NCBI GenBank assembly: GCA_963780675.1
Contig: CAWACR010000003.1
Location: forward strand, 186,001 to 250,000
Direction: 5' to 3'
DNA from: JAHECE01 sp963780675
GTDB lineage: Bacteria > Actinomycetota > Actinomycetes > Actinomycetales > JAHECE01
Length of the DNA: 64,000 nt
Shown here: positions 35,551 to 44,447 of the stretch, one piece after another
Numbering within the stretch: the first letter of the stretch is position 1
How the letters are laid out: each line of letters starts with the position of its first letter
Position numbers and translations under genes: made by a program
The notes under the pieces: generated by a model
Seen by the model: the letters and a program-made list of their open reading frames with translations, nothing else
The model's database searches: none
Told to the model about the DNA's origin: nothing

Positions 35551-38500
35551 ATGGCCGAATCAGACGTGCACGTCGATCGCCCGGCAGCCCTCGCCGTCGT
35601 GGTGAGCGCCGGGCTCACCGACTACCTTCCGGAGACCCTGCGGGGCATCGCCGAGCAGCGCCAGGTCCCGGCGGCCGTCCTCCTCGTCGACATCACCCCG
35701 GTGGCTGACCCCGGGCACGCGCGGGCCTCGGCGCTGAGGGCCGCCGCAAAGGCCTCCGGACTCTCGCTCGAGTCGGTCCGGATCGCGCAAGCCCCGACGG
35801 CGAGCACGTTCGGCGCCGCGGTTCGGGATGGCCTCGCACAGCTCACCGATCAGGCCGGGGGGCCGGGCCTCGTGCGAGCGCCCTGGCTCTGGCTCCTGCA
35901 CGACGACTCGGCGCCCGAACCCCGCGCCCTCGGTGAGCTGCTCCGCACGGCCGAGTCGGGGCGTTCCATCGCGATCGTCGGATCGAAGCAGCGGGACTGG
36001 GTCGTGCCCGACGAGCTCCTCGAGGTCGGCGTCACCGTGTCCCCGGGTGGTCGCCGGTTCACGGGGATCGAGGACGGTGAGCTCGACCAGGGCCAGCACG
36101 ACGGGCGCGACGACGTCTATGCGGTCGGGACGGCCGGGGCCCTCGTCGACCGTGACGTGTGGGAGTCGCTCGGCGGGACGGACCCCGTCCTCGGACCGTT
36201 CGGTGACGGCCTGGATCTGTCCCGGCGCGCGCGGCTCGCGGGGTATCGCGTGGTCGTGGCGCCCGACGCCGTCGTCCGCCATGCGCGGGCGAGCTACCTC
36301 GGTCTCCGACCCGCTCCGCCGAAGGGGGCCGGAGCGGCGGCCGGGCCGGCAGCGCGGCCGGAGGCGGACCCCCGACGCAGCTTCCGGGCACGACGCGCGG
36401 CGCTCCTGCACCTGCGCCTGGTCGAGGCAGCCGCGTGGACCTTGCCGTTCCTCACGATCGCCGTGGTCCTCGGCGCCCTCGTCCGGTCCCTCGCCCGGGT
36501 GGTCACGAAGGAGCCGGGGCTGGCCGGTGACGAGCTCCAGGCTGCCGTGTCCGTCCTGTTCCGACCCGGTTCCGTGCACCGTGCGCGACGCCGGGCTCGC
36601 TCGACCCAACGCATCTCGGCCCGCCAGCTGCGCCCCCTGCGCGCGGACTGGCGCGAGGTGTGGCGGGTGGGGCACGACCGGCGGCTCCACGCCGCGGTCG
36701 CCCGCCGCACCCGGCGGGCGCCCAGCCCTCTGGAGATCGCCGAACGGGCGGCGCTCGCCCGACGCCGCCGGACGGCGGGCACGCTGGTGGCGCTCCTGCT
36801 GATCGCTGTGGCTGCCGTCGCCTTCGGCCCGCTGCTCGTCGGTGGCCCCCTGACCGGCGGGGCGCTCCTACCCCTCGATGCCGACCTCGGCGATCTATGG
36901 CGCGCGGCGACCAGCAGCTGGGTCGCCACCGCCGACGGATACCCCGGGCCTCCGGACCCGCTCCTCGCCGTCCTGGCGGTGCTCTCGTTCCCGGCGGGCG
37001 GGTCGGGTCAGGCCACGGTGTCCGCGCTGGTCCTCGCGTCGATCCCGCTGGCCGGGGCGGGCGCCTGGTACGCCTCCGGGGCCGCCACACGGTCGGCGGG
37101 CCTGCGGGCCTGGGCCACCGCTGTCTGGGCGCTCACCCCCGCCCTCCTGCTGGCGACGGGCCAGGGGCGGCTCGGCGCCGTCGTCGCCCACATCGCGCTC
37201 CCGTGGGCGGCCCTCGGCGTCGCCCGGGCTCTCGGTGTCCAGCGTCGCGACGTGCTCGACGGCGGGTCGTCCCCGGTCGAGGCGAGAGCCGACGGCGCGA
37301 CCGCGGACGGAGCCGACGCGGCGCATCCCGGCGTCCCGGCCGGCGCCGAGGCAGCGCGCGGCGCCCGGCAGGGTGGCGCTCCCGCGCGTGCCCTCGACTC
37401 CGCCTCGACGACCGCCCCCGGCTCACCGGGCGCCGCCGCGGCCGCGGGCCTCGCGCTCGCGCTGGCAGCGGCGGGGGCGCCCGTCCTGCTGCCTGCGGGC
37501 CTGCTCGCCCTGGTCCTGCTGGCCCTCGAGGTGCGCGACCGCCGCCGCTACCTCCTTCTGGTCGCGGTCCCGCCCCTCGCACTCCTCGCGCCGCTCGTCG
37601 TGGAGGCGGCTCGCAACGTGGCGTCGGGCACCTGGCGCGTGCTCGTCGCCGACCCGGGCGTCCCGCTCGCCTCCAGCCCCGGCGAGGCCTACTTCCCCCT
37701 CCTGACGTGGCCCACCGAGCCGCTGCCGTGGCCGCTGCTGCCCGAACCCGCGGCGAGCGTCGCGCCGCTCGTGGCCGGCGGCGTGCTCGCCGTCGCGGCC
37801 CTGCTCGCCTTCGTCCGGACCCGGCGTCTGCGCGCGGTCCAGGCGGGCTGGCTCGTCGCTGTCGCAGGCCTGGTCGCGGCGCTCGGCGCGAGCCGGGTCG
37901 ACGTCGCGACCGGGCGGGGACTCGGGGCTGAGTCGGCCGTCCAGGTGGTCCGGGGCTGGGCCGGCGCGGGCACGTCGCTCGTGCTCCTGGGTCTGCTGGT
38001 CGCCGTCGTCGCCGCGGGCGACGGGCTCCGGGCGCGACTGGCGGACTACCCCTTCGGCTGGCGCCAGGTCGGCGCCTCGGTGCTGACCATCCTGCTCGTG
38101 CTCGGGCCGGTCACGAGCGCTGTCGCCTGGGGACGAGACCTGGAGCAGGCGCGCGCCACGGCCGGAACCGACCAGGTCCTCGCCCTCACGGCTCGCGCGA
38201 CCGCACCGGTGCCGGCAATCGGCGTCGAGCTCCAGCGCCCCCCGACCCGTGCGAGCGTGCTCGCGCTCGCACCCGTCGACGGCGAGCTCGCGGTCCGACT
38301 CTGGCGCGACCAGGGGGACCAGCTGGACGAGCAGTCCACCTCCGCTGCCGCCCGGGTCCTCACCGGGCTACCCGGCGCCACGGAGATCGTCGGACCCGAC
38401 GCGGCCGACACCGCCCTCGCCGCCCTCGCGGCCGCCCTCGCAGCCGGTTCGGCGGGCGATCCGCGGGGTGCGCTGGCGGCGCACGCCGTGGGCGTCGTCG

Positions 38501-38979
38501 TCGTCCCCCCGGGAGAGGGCGAGGCGCGGGAGGACCTGGTCGGACGGCTCAACGGCACGCTGGGCCTCGAGCGCGTCACCGAGAATGCCTCCGGCGTCGT
38601 CTGGCGTGTCGCGCCCCCCGAGGGCGCTGCTGCGACGGGGCGCGTGGACGTCGTGACGGCCGAGGGCGTGCCCGTCCAGGTGGTGCCCGCGGAACCGGTC
38701 GGCGGGCAGGGGCCGGTGGACCCGGGCGACGCCGGGCGCGTCCTCGTGTCGGCGGAGCGGGCGGACGAGTCGTGGCAGGCCTGGCTCGACGGCCGCCCCC
38801 TGGGGGTGACCGCGACGGACTGGCGGCAGGCGTTCGTGGTCGGGGAAGCCGGTGGGACGGTGGTGGTGACGAACAGCGACTGGACCCTCACGCTCGTGCA
38901 CACCGTCCAGGCGGTCGTGCTCGGACTCTTCGTCCTGCTCTCGCTCCCGCTCCGGCGACGGCGCCCGGGGGCGGTCTGA
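35551..38979 (+). CDS. Large membrane GT2 glycosyltransferase
   Basis: 1142 aa. Cytoplasmic GT-A-like domain at residues 1-250 (LAVVVSAGLTDYLPETLRG, PWLWLLHDDSAPEP as DXD region, YAVGTAGALVDRDVWESLGG, LSRRARLAGYRVVVAPDAVV), an Arg-rich linker with a helix at about 300, then 10-12 membrane helices (about 410-870), and an extracytoplasmic C-terminal domain with a final helix (VQAVVLGLFVLLSLPL). An Ala/Gly/Pro-rich insertion lies at about 575-630. This is the actinobacterial GT encoded between whiB and DUF5719; its substrate is unknown. It starts 54 bp behind whiB, and DUF5719 follows after one base. Confidence 0.87.
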   Translation: MAESDVHVDRPAALAVVVSAGLTDYLPETLRGIAEQRQVPAAVLLVDITPVADPGHARASALRAAAKASGLSLESVRIAQAPTASTFGAAVRDGLAQLTDQAGGPGLVRAPWLWLLHDDSAPEPRALGELLRTAESGRSIAIVGSKQRDWVVPDELLEVGVTVSPGGRRFTGIEDGELDQGQHDGRDDVYAVGTAGALVDRDVWESLGGTDPVLGPFGDGLDLSRRARLAGYRVVVAPDAVVRHARASYLGLRPAPPKGAGAAAGPAARPEADPRRSFRARRAALLHLRLVEAAAWTLPFLTIAVVLGALVRSLARVVTKEPGLAGDELQAAVSVLFRPGSVHRARRRARSTQRISARQLRPLRADWREVWRVGHDRRLHAAVARRTRRAPSPLEIAERAALARRRRTAGTLVALLLIAVAAVAFGPLLVGGPLTGGALLPLDADLGDLWRAATSSWVATADGYPGPPDPLLAVLAVLSFPAGGSGQATVSALVLASIPLAGAGAWYASGAATRSAGLRAWATAVWALTPALLLATGQGRLGAVVAHIALPWAALGVARALGVQRRDVLDGGSSPVEARADGATADGADAAHPGVPAGAEAARGARQGGAPARALDSASTTAPGSPGAAAAAGLALALAAAGAPVLLPAGLLALVLLALEVRDRRRYLLLVAVPPLALLAPLVVEAARNVASGTWRVLVADPGVPLASSPGEAYFPLLTWPTEPLPWPLLPEPAASVAPLVAGGVLAVAALLAFVRTRRLRAVQAGWLVAVAGLVAALGASRVDVATGRGLGAESAVQVVRGWAGAGTSLVLLGLLVAVVAAGDGLRARLADYPFGWRQVGASVLTILLVLGPVTSAVAWGRDLEQARATAGTDQVLALTARATAPVPAIGVELQRPPTRASVLALAPVDGELAVRLWRDQGDQLDEQSTSAAARVLTGLPGATEIVGPDAADTALAALAAALAAGSAGDPRGALAAHAVGVVVVPPGEGEAREDLVGRLNGTLGLERVTENASGVVWRVAPPEGAAATGRVDVVTAEGVPVQVVPAEPVGGQGPVDPGDAGRVLVSAERADESWQAWLDGRPLGVTATDWRQAFVVGEAGGTVVVTNSDWTLTLVHTVQAVVLGLFVLLSLPLRRRRPGAV

Positions 38980-38980
38980 C

Positions 38981-40585
38981 ATGCGCGCCGCCACGTTCTT
39001 CCGCCGGCTGGGTGCCGTCGTCGCCTCGGTCGCGATCCTCGCGCTGGTCGCCGGGGTCGTCCTCGCGGGGATGCTCTGGCCGGCCCCCGCGCCCGTCGCC
39101 GCCCCGCCCGTCGCCGTCGCCGTCGACGCGGCCCGCCTCGACCTCGTGTGCGCCGGTCCCCCCAGGCTCAGCGCCGCGGACGAGGGCCTGAGCTACGACC
39201 CCGGCTTCGACCCGGCTCCCGAAGGAACGGCGACCACGACGACGGTGCTCACGGTGGGCCGCGACGGCCCGCCCGCCGCGACGGCCCGGTTCCTGGGCGC
39301 ACTGGCCCCGACGGGCGCGACGGTCACGGCGCTCGAGCCGGAAGGGGGAGAGGCATCGACCGCCACGCTCTCTGGTGCCGCCGGTCCGGGCGTGCTCCAG
39401 GCCGAGCCCGTGGACGGCGCCACGGCCCTGGCGGCCGGTGCCACGCTTGCGCGTACTGACGCCGGGGACCTGCGCGGCCTGGTGGGCGCGACCTGCCAGG
39501 AGGCGGCTGCGTCCGCCTGGATCGTCGGCGGGAGCACGCAGCTCGGGAGCAGCGCACGGCTCGTCCTGGACAACGCCGGCGCGACGCCGGCCACGGTGAC
39601 GCTCACCGCCTGGGGTGCCGCCGGGCCGCTGGACCCGGGCCAGGCGGGCACGGTGCTCGTCCCGGCCGGGAGCGAGCGGGCGGTGCTGCTCGAGTCGTTC
39701 GCGGCGGAGCAGGCGCGCGTCGCTCTGCACCTGACGGTGGCAGGCGGGCAGGTCGCCGCCTGGCTCCAGGACAGCGCGCTGCGCGGGTTCACGCCGGCCG
39801 GCGTGGACCTCAGCGTCCCGGCCGCGGAGCCGGCGACCATCGTGGTGGTGCCCGGTGTCGTCCTCGAGGAGTCGGCCATCGGGGAGCCCGACCCGACGGT
39901 GCTGCGCGTCCTGAACCCGAACGCCGAGGCGACGACGGTCGCGCTGCGGCTCCTCGGGCCCGACGGCGAGGTCGCGATCCCGGGTGCGGAGGAGGCGCGG
40001 CTCGAGCCCGGCTCGGTGACCGACATCTCGCTGGCGGGCGTCCCGGCGGGGGAGTACGCGGCGGAGCTGAGTGCGGCGGTCCCGATCACGGCCTCGGCGA
40101 TGCTCACCCGCGTCGGATCACCGCTCCCGGACGACCCGGACCAGCCCGTCGTGGACCGGGCCTGGACCGCGGCCGCCCAGGCGGCGTCGTCGTTCGTCGT
40201 CCTGCTCCCGATCGAGCGCGCCGTGGGCGCAACTGTGGTGCTCACCAATCCCGGCGACGCCCCGGTGACCGCTGAGCTCAGGCGCGTGACGGCCGACGGT
40301 GAGGTGGGCGAGGTCGGGACGCTGCGGGTGCCGGCGCGGTCCACGGCCGTCGTCGAGCCGGCGGCCTTGTCGGGCGCCCTCGCCCTCGAGGTCTCGGTCT
40401 CGGTCCCGGAGACCGGGGGACCCGGAGATCCCGGCGGCGCGGCGGTGGACGGGGGAGCGGGTGGACTCCTCGGCGCGGCGGTCCTGACCGCAGAGGCACC
40501 GGACGGCACGCTGATCACCGTGCTCGGCGCGCAGCGCGACCTTCAGGCGTCCCAGACCGTGGCGGTCCGGCTGGCTCAGCCGTAG
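38981..40585 (+). CDS. DUF5719 family secreted/membrane-anchored protein
   Basis: 534 aa. One N-terminal helix (VVASVAILALVAGVVLAGML), then an all-beta extracytoplasmic region rich in Ala/Gly/Thr/Val with repeating segments such as TVTLTAWGAAGPLDPGQAG, TVLRVLNPNAEATTVALRLL and TVVLTNPGDAPVTAELRRV, suggesting three or more Ig-like units. No catalytic motif is seen. It is coupled to the GT2 gene (one base between them), so the two products probably act together at the cell surface. This pairing is conserved in actinobacteria, function unknown. Confidence 0.86.
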   Translation: MRAATFFRRLGAVVASVAILALVAGVVLAGMLWPAPAPVAAPPVAVAVDAARLDLVCAGPPRLSAADEGLSYDPGFDPAPEGTATTTTVLTVGRDGPPAATARFLGALAPTGATVTALEPEGGEASTATLSGAAGPGVLQAEPVDGATALAAGATLARTDAGDLRGLVGATCQEAAASAWIVGGSTQLGSSARLVLDNAGATPATVTLTAWGAAGPLDPGQAGTVLVPAGSERAVLLESFAAEQARVALHLTVAGGQVAAWLQDSALRGFTPAGVDLSVPAAEPATIVVVPGVVLEESAIGEPDPTVLRVLNPNAEATTVALRLLGPDGEVAIPGAEEARLEPGSVTDISLAGVPAGEYAAELSAAVPITASAMLTRVGSPLPDDPDQPVVDRAWTAAAQAASSFVVLLPIERAVGATVVLTNPGDAPVTAELRRVTADGEVGEVGTLRVPARSTAVVEPAALSGALALEVSVSVPETGGPGDPGGAAVDGGAGGLLGAAVLTAEAPDGTLITVLGAQRDLQASQTVAVRLAQP

Positions 40586-40639
40586 GGGCGGCCTCGACGG
40601 CCGTCCCGCGCGGCGGGGCGCCTTCCAGCTCCCCGCCGC
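40585..40639. terminator. Two GC hairpins between convergent DUF5719 and metallopeptidase genes
   Basis: Hairpin 1: 40585-40593 pairs with 40599-40607 (9 bp, one G-T, loop TCGAC). Hairpin 2: GCGGCGGGG (40610-40618) pairs perfectly with CCCCGCCGC (40631-40639) over a 12-nt loop, touching the last base of the metallopeptidase stop codon. Both genes end here, so bidirectional termination is likely. No U-tract. Confidence 0.6.
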
Positions 40640-41106
40640 TACTCCCCGCCGCGGTACTCCGGGTCCACGTCCTCCGGAGCGCGCGAGAGCAGGTGGGCCA
40701 CCTGCTCGACGACGACGTCGCGCACCAGGTCGGCCAGGTCGCGGGGGCCTTCGGCGCGGGTCTCGATGGGACGGCGGTAGACGACGATCCGGTGGCTCAG
40801 ACCGGCGAGGGCGTCGGCCGGGAAATAGCGGCCGAGGGGAACCGTGCCCTCCTCCCAGGGCGCCGGGGCCGACGGCGGGACGTCCTCCACCCCGAACTCC
40901 ACCCCGGCGAGCTCGGCGCCCCAGCGCTTCTCGAGCCGCTCGACCGCGTCCAGGACGTCGTCGTCGAAGCGTTCGGCGCGCGTGCGGGCTCCCGGGAGGT
41001 TCGCCGGGACGAGCGGGCCGCGGGGCCCCCGGCCGCGGCGGTCGCGGCGGCGGCCCTCGCGCCGGGACGGGACGGGCAGCCTCAGGGGCGCCGAGGGCTC
41101 GGGCAC
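40639..41106 (-). CDS. Metallopeptidase family (zincin-like) protein
   Basis: 155 aa from GTG at 41106. Basic N-terminus, then TRAERFDDDVLDAVERLEKR, LAGVEFGVEDVPPSAPAPW, VPLGRYFPADALAGLSHRIV, VYRRPIETRAEGPRDLADLV and VVVEQVAHLLSRAPEDVDPE. This is the actinobacterial zincin-like family found beside DUF3499 and manB. The usual HExxH is degenerate (VVEQVAHLL), so peptidase activity is doubtful. Divergent from DUF3499 over a 264-bp gap that holds a minisatellite. Confidence 0.87.
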   Translation of the reverse strand: MPEPSAPLRLPVPSRREGRRRDRRGRGPRGPLVPANLPGARTRAERFDDDVLDAVERLEKRWGAELAGVEFGVEDVPPSAPAPWEEGTVPLGRYFPADALAGLSHRIVVYRRPIETRAEGPRDLADLVRDVVVEQVAHLLSRAPEDVDPEYRGGE

Positions 41107-41185
41107 GCGCGCGACTCTACCGACCGGCCCCTGCCCGATCCAGGGAGCGGCGCCGGCCACGGGCCCGCGTCGGCAACCAGACCAC

Positions 41186-41304
41186 GGAGCGGAGACGGCG
41201 GAGCGGAGACGGCGGAGCGGAGACGGCGAGCGGAGACGGCGAGCGGAGACGGCGAGCGGAGACGGCGGAGCGGAGACGGCGGAGCGGAGACGGCGAGCGG
41301 AGAC
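41186..41304. repeat. Intergenic minisatellite, 13/14-bp units
   Basis: About 8.7 tandem copies of GGAGCGGAGACGGC and its 13-bp form GAGCGGAGACGGC, in the order 14,14,14,13,13,13,14,14, then a partial unit. It lies in the gap between the divergent metallopeptidase and DUF3499 genes, ending 52 bp before the DUF3499 -10. No open frame uses it with sense. Unit-length mixing suggests slippage. Confidence 0.9.
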
Positions 41305-41356
41305 CATCGAGCGCCGCGGCGAGAGTGGCGGCGAGCCGCCCCGGGCCGTGCGGGGG

Positions 41357-41362
41357 TACCGT
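41357..41362 (+). promoter_or_regulatory. -10-like TACCGT for DUF3499, leaderless type
   Basis: TACCGT ends 8 nt before the GTG of the DUF3499 gene. It has the same spacing as the elements before purK and manB, with no ribosome site between. Confidence 0.45.
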
Positions 41363-41370
41363 GAACCCTC

Positions 41371-41769
41371 GTGAGACCCACGCGCCAGTGCACCCGTGCC
41401 GCCTGCAGCCGCCAGGCCGTGGCCACCCTCACGTACGTCTATGCGGACTCGACGGCCGTGTTGGGACCGCTCGCGACCCACGCCGAGCCGCACTCGTACG
41501 ACCTCTGTGCCGAGCACGCCGAGCGTCTGACCGCCCCCCGCGGGTGGGAGGTGGTGCGGCTCGCGCCCGAGCTCATCCCGGCCGGGCCCACGCCCGACGA
41601 CCTCGTCGCGCTGGCCGAGGCCGTTCGCGAGGCGAGGTTGTCGCGGCCCGCGGCCACGCCGCCGGCCGACCGGCCGGGCGGCGATCCCTACTCCGTGACG
41701 GCGCCGAGGCCGGCCCCGGAGGTCGGGCGCCGCGGTCACCTGCGCGTCCTGCGCGGGGACCTCGACTGA
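41371..41769 (+). CDS. DUF3499 family protein, putative small zinc-binding protein
   Basis: 132 aa from GTG. CTRAACSRQAVATLTYVYAD at the start, then YDLCAEHAERLTAPRGWEVV. The two Cys near residues 7 and 12 with Cys/His near 47-50 could bind one zinc, giving a ribbon followed by a helix. The last 50 residues are Pro/Arg-rich. Actinobacteria-specific family, function unknown, conserved next to manB. Start 36 bp before the manB GTG. Confidence 0.88.
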   Translation: MRPTRQCTRAACSRQAVATLTYVYADSTAVLGPLATHAEPHSYDLCAEHAERLTAPRGWEVVRLAPELIPAGPTPDDLVALAEAVREARLSRPAATPPADRPGGDPYSVTAPRPAPEVGRRGHLRVLRGDLD

Positions 41770-41792
41770 CGGCTCCTGTCGGACGCCGCGGG

Positions 41793-41798
41793 TAGGCT
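41793..41798 (+). promoter_or_regulatory. -10-like TAGGCT for manB, leaderless type
   Basis: TAGGCT ends 7 nt before the manB GTG in a 36-bp gap. It allows manB to be transcribed apart from the DUF3499 gene. Confidence 0.5.
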
Positions 41799-41805
41799 TC
41801 CGGGC

Positions 41806-43239
41806 GTGCCCGACCTCATCGCCATCATCAAGGCCTACGACGTGCGCGGCGTCGTCCCCGAGCAGTTCGACGAGGACGCGGCCCGCGCCATCGGTGCGGC
41901 CTTCGCGGACGTCGTGGTCGTCCCCGGCGGGGCGACGCGGATCGCCGTCGGCCACGACATGCGGCCCTCCTCGCCGGCTCTCGTCGCCGCCTTCGCCGAG
42001 GGCGCGACGTGGCGCGGCGTCGACGTCGTCCGGATCGGGCTGTGCTCCACCGACGGCCTCTACTACGCGAGCGGCGCACTCGGCATCCCGGGCGCCATGT
42101 TCACCGCCAGCCACAACCCCGCCCAGTACAACGGCATCAAGATGTGCCACGCGGGGGCCCGCCCCGTCGGTCAGACCACCGGGCTCGCCGACATCACCGT
42201 CCTCGCCCAGACCTACCTCGACGAGGGCGTCCCTGCCGCGGAGCGCACGGGCGAGATCACGGACCGCGAGATGCTCGCCGAGTACGGCGCCTACCTGCGC
42301 ACGCTCGTGCCGCTCGAGGGCATCCGCCCCCTGAAGGTGGTCATCGACGCCGGCAACGGCATGGGTGGCCTGACCGCGCCGGCCGTACTCGGTATGGACG
42401 CCGGCCTGCCGGCCCTGCCTCTCGACATCGTCCCGCTCTACTTCGAGCTCGACGGCACGTTCCCCAACCACGAGGCCAACCCGCTCGACCCGGCGAACCT
42501 CGTGGACCTGCAGGCCGCCGTCGTCGCCCACGGCGCCGACATCGGCCTCGCGTTCGACGGCGACGCCGACCGCTGCTTCGTCATCGACGAACGCGGGGGT
42601 GCGGTGAGCCCGTCAGCGATCACGGCCCTGGTCGGGCTCCGCGAGGTCGAGCGCGAGAAGGCCGAGGGCCGCGAGCCGACCATCATCCACAACCTCATCA
42701 CGTCGCAGGTGGTGCCGGACCTCGTGGCCGCCGCGGGCGGGCGCACCGTCCGTACGCGCGTGGGTCACTCCTTCATCAAGGCCCAGATGGCGGAGCACGA
42801 CGCCGTGTTCGGCGGCGAGCACAGCGCGCACTACTACTTCCGCGACTTCTACTTCGCGGACACCGGGATGCTCGCCGCGATGCACGTGCTCCGGGCGCTC
42901 GGCGAGCAGCCGGCTCCGCTCTCGGCCCTCGCCGAGGTCTACCAGCCCTACGCCGCGTCTGGTGAGATCAACTCGGTGGTCGAGGACGTCCCCGCTGCTC
43001 GCGAGCGGGTGGTCCAGGCCTTCGTGCGCGAGGAGGTCGGCGGGCCGGTGAGCGTCGACGAGCTCGACGGGCTCACCGTGAGCCACTGGGACGCCACCCC
43101 CCGCTGGTGGTTCAACCTGCGCGCGTCCAACACCGAGCCGCTGCTGCGCCTGAACGTCGAGGCCGAGGACGCCGACGTCATGGAGAAGGTCCGGGACGAG
43201 GTCCTCGCCCTGGTGCGGGGCATCGGCGGTGCCGCATGA
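41806..43239 (+). CDS. manB: Phosphomannomutase/phosphoglucomutase
   Basis: 477 aa from GTG. The four alpha-D-phosphohexomutase sites are present: the phosphoserine loop TASHNPAQYNGIKM, metal-binding AFDGDADRCF, sugar-binding GGEHSAHYYFRDFY, and phosphate-binding RASNTEPLLRLNVEAE. It interconverts mannose-6-P and mannose-1-P (and likely the glucose forms), the route to GDP-mannose for wall glycans and lipids. The Trm112 gene overlaps its end by 4 nt. A phosphomannose isomerase gene, which often follows in relatives, is absent from this stretch. Confidence 0.95.
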   Translation: MPDLIAIIKAYDVRGVVPEQFDEDAARAIGAAFADVVVVPGGATRIAVGHDMRPSSPALVAAFAEGATWRGVDVVRIGLCSTDGLYYASGALGIPGAMFTASHNPAQYNGIKMCHAGARPVGQTTGLADITVLAQTYLDEGVPAAERTGEITDREMLAEYGAYLRTLVPLEGIRPLKVVIDAGNGMGGLTAPAVLGMDAGLPALPLDIVPLYFELDGTFPNHEANPLDPANLVDLQAAVVAHGADIGLAFDGDADRCFVIDERGGAVSPSAITALVGLREVEREKAEGREPTIIHNLITSQVVPDLVAAAGGRTVRTRVGHSFIKAQMAEHDAVFGGEHSAHYYFRDFYFADTGMLAAMHVLRALGEQPAPLSALAEVYQPYAASGEINSVVEDVPAARERVVQAFVREEVGGPVSVDELDGLTVSHWDATPRWWFNLRASNTEPLLRLNVEAEDADVMEKVRDEVLALVRGIGGAA

Positions 43240-43454
43240 GCGACGCCATCGCCGGCGCCCCGGTGATCGAGCCCTGGCTCCGTGCGATCCTGCGCTGCCC
43301 GGTGACCCACGCCGAGCTGGTCGACGGCGTCGGCCCCGACGGCGAGCCGGAGCTCCACTCGACGGACCCGGACAACCCGCTCGCCTACCCGATCAGGGAC
43401 GGCATCCCGGTCCTGCTTGCCGACGAGGCGCGCCCCCTCCGGCCCGCCGACTGA
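43236..43454 (+). CDS. Trm112 family protein
   Basis: 72 aa from ATG at 43236, overlapping the manB stop (ATGA). WLRAILRCPVTHAELVDG, then LAYPIRDGIPVLLADEAR, the two halves of the Trm112/UPF0434 fold. Only one Cys is kept, so zinc binding is unlikely here. In actinobacteria this small protein is regularly coupled to manB. A partner role for a methyltransferase is known in eukaryotes and archaea but is unproven for this group. Confidence 0.88.
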   Translation: MSDAIAGAPVIEPWLRAILRCPVTHAELVDGVGPDGEPELHSTDPDNPLAYPIRDGIPVLLADEARPLRPAD

Positions 43455-43467
43455 TCGAAGGAGAACC

Positions 43468-44388
43468 GTGGCCCACGGCGGAGGCAACAAGGCGATCCTC
43501 GCGGCACTCGCCGCGAACCTCGGGATCGCGGTCACCAAGTTCATCGCCTACGCGCTGACCCAGTCGAGCTCGATGCTCGCCGAGGCCGTCCACTCCCTGG
43601 CCGACTCCGGGAACCAGGTGCTGCTCCTGGTGGGTGGGAAGCGCTCGAAGCGGGAGGCGTCGGCGAGCCACCAGTTCGGCTACGGCCGCGCGCGCTACGT
43701 CTACGGGTTCATCGTCTCGATCGTGCTGTTCTCCCTCGGTGGCCTGTTCGCCCTGTACGAGGCGTGGCACAAGTGGGCCGACCCCCACCCGATCGACTCG
43801 TGGCAGTGGGTGCCGATCGCCGTGCTCCTGGCGGCCATCGGGATGGAGTCGTTCTCCTTCCGCACGGCGATCCACGAGGCGAACCACGTGCGCGGCTCCC
43901 AGACCTGGCCGCAGTACGTCCGGGGCGCGAAGGCACCGGAACTGCCCGTCGTGCTCCTCGAGGACGCGGGCGCGCTGGTCGGCCTGGTCTTCGCGCTGTT
44001 CGGCGTCTCGATGACACTCATCACGCACGACGGCCGCTGGGACGCCCTCGGCAGCGCGGCGATCGGCGTGCTGCTCGTCGTCATCGCGGTGGTGCTGGCC
44101 ATCGAGATGAACTCGCTCCTCCTCGGGGAGTCTGCGGCTCCGGAGCACCAGGGGGCGATCGAGGCCGCGCTCGTCGGCCCGGGTGTCGCCTCCGTGATCC
44201 ACCTGCGCACGCTCCACCTCGGGCCGGACGAGATCCTCGTCGCGGCCAAGGTCGAGGTGGAGCACACCGGATCGGCAGGGGACATCGCCCGCGCGATCGA
44301 CGACGCCGAGGCGCGGGTCCGCGCCGTGGTCCCCCTCAAGGCGACCATCTACCTCGAGCCCGACCTGCGCCGCGCCGTCGAGCCCTGA
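43468..44388 (+). CDS. Cation diffusion facilitator (CDF) transporter
   Basis: 306 aa from GTG at 43468, with AAGGAG 6 nt upstream. Six membrane helices. HSLADSGNQVLLLVGG in TM2 and VVLLEDAGALVGLVFALFG in TM5 supply the metal-site residues, and KRSKREASASHQFGYGR is the following loop. A C-terminal cytoplasmic domain (about 220-306) has HLRTLHLGPDEILVAAKVEV. It would export Zn, Mn or Fe by proton antiport. The TM2/TM5 variant places it in the FieF/MMT1-like wing, but the metal cannot be fixed. Probably co-transcribed with Trm112. Confidence 0.9.
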   Translation: MAHGGGNKAILAALAANLGIAVTKFIAYALTQSSSMLAEAVHSLADSGNQVLLLVGGKRSKREASASHQFGYGRARYVYGFIVSIVLFSLGGLFALYEAWHKWADPHPIDSWQWVPIAVLLAAIGMESFSFRTAIHEANHVRGSQTWPQYVRGAKAPELPVVLLEDAGALVGLVFALFGVSMTLITHDGRWDALGSAAIGVLLVVIAVVLAIEMNSLLLGESAAPEHQGAIEAALVGPGVASVIHLRTLHLGPDEILVAAKVEVEHTGSAGDIARAIDDAEARVRAVVPLKATIYLEPDLRRAVEP

Positions 44389-44447
44389 CCCGCGCAGTCA
44401 GCAACCGAGGACGCCCCGGGTGGTCCGGGGGCGATTCCGCCGGCCGG

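Noticed and set aside
41186..41304. Possible CRISPR array
   Set aside because: Units are 13-14 bp and directly adjacent with no spacers; no cas gene in the window. It is a minisatellite.
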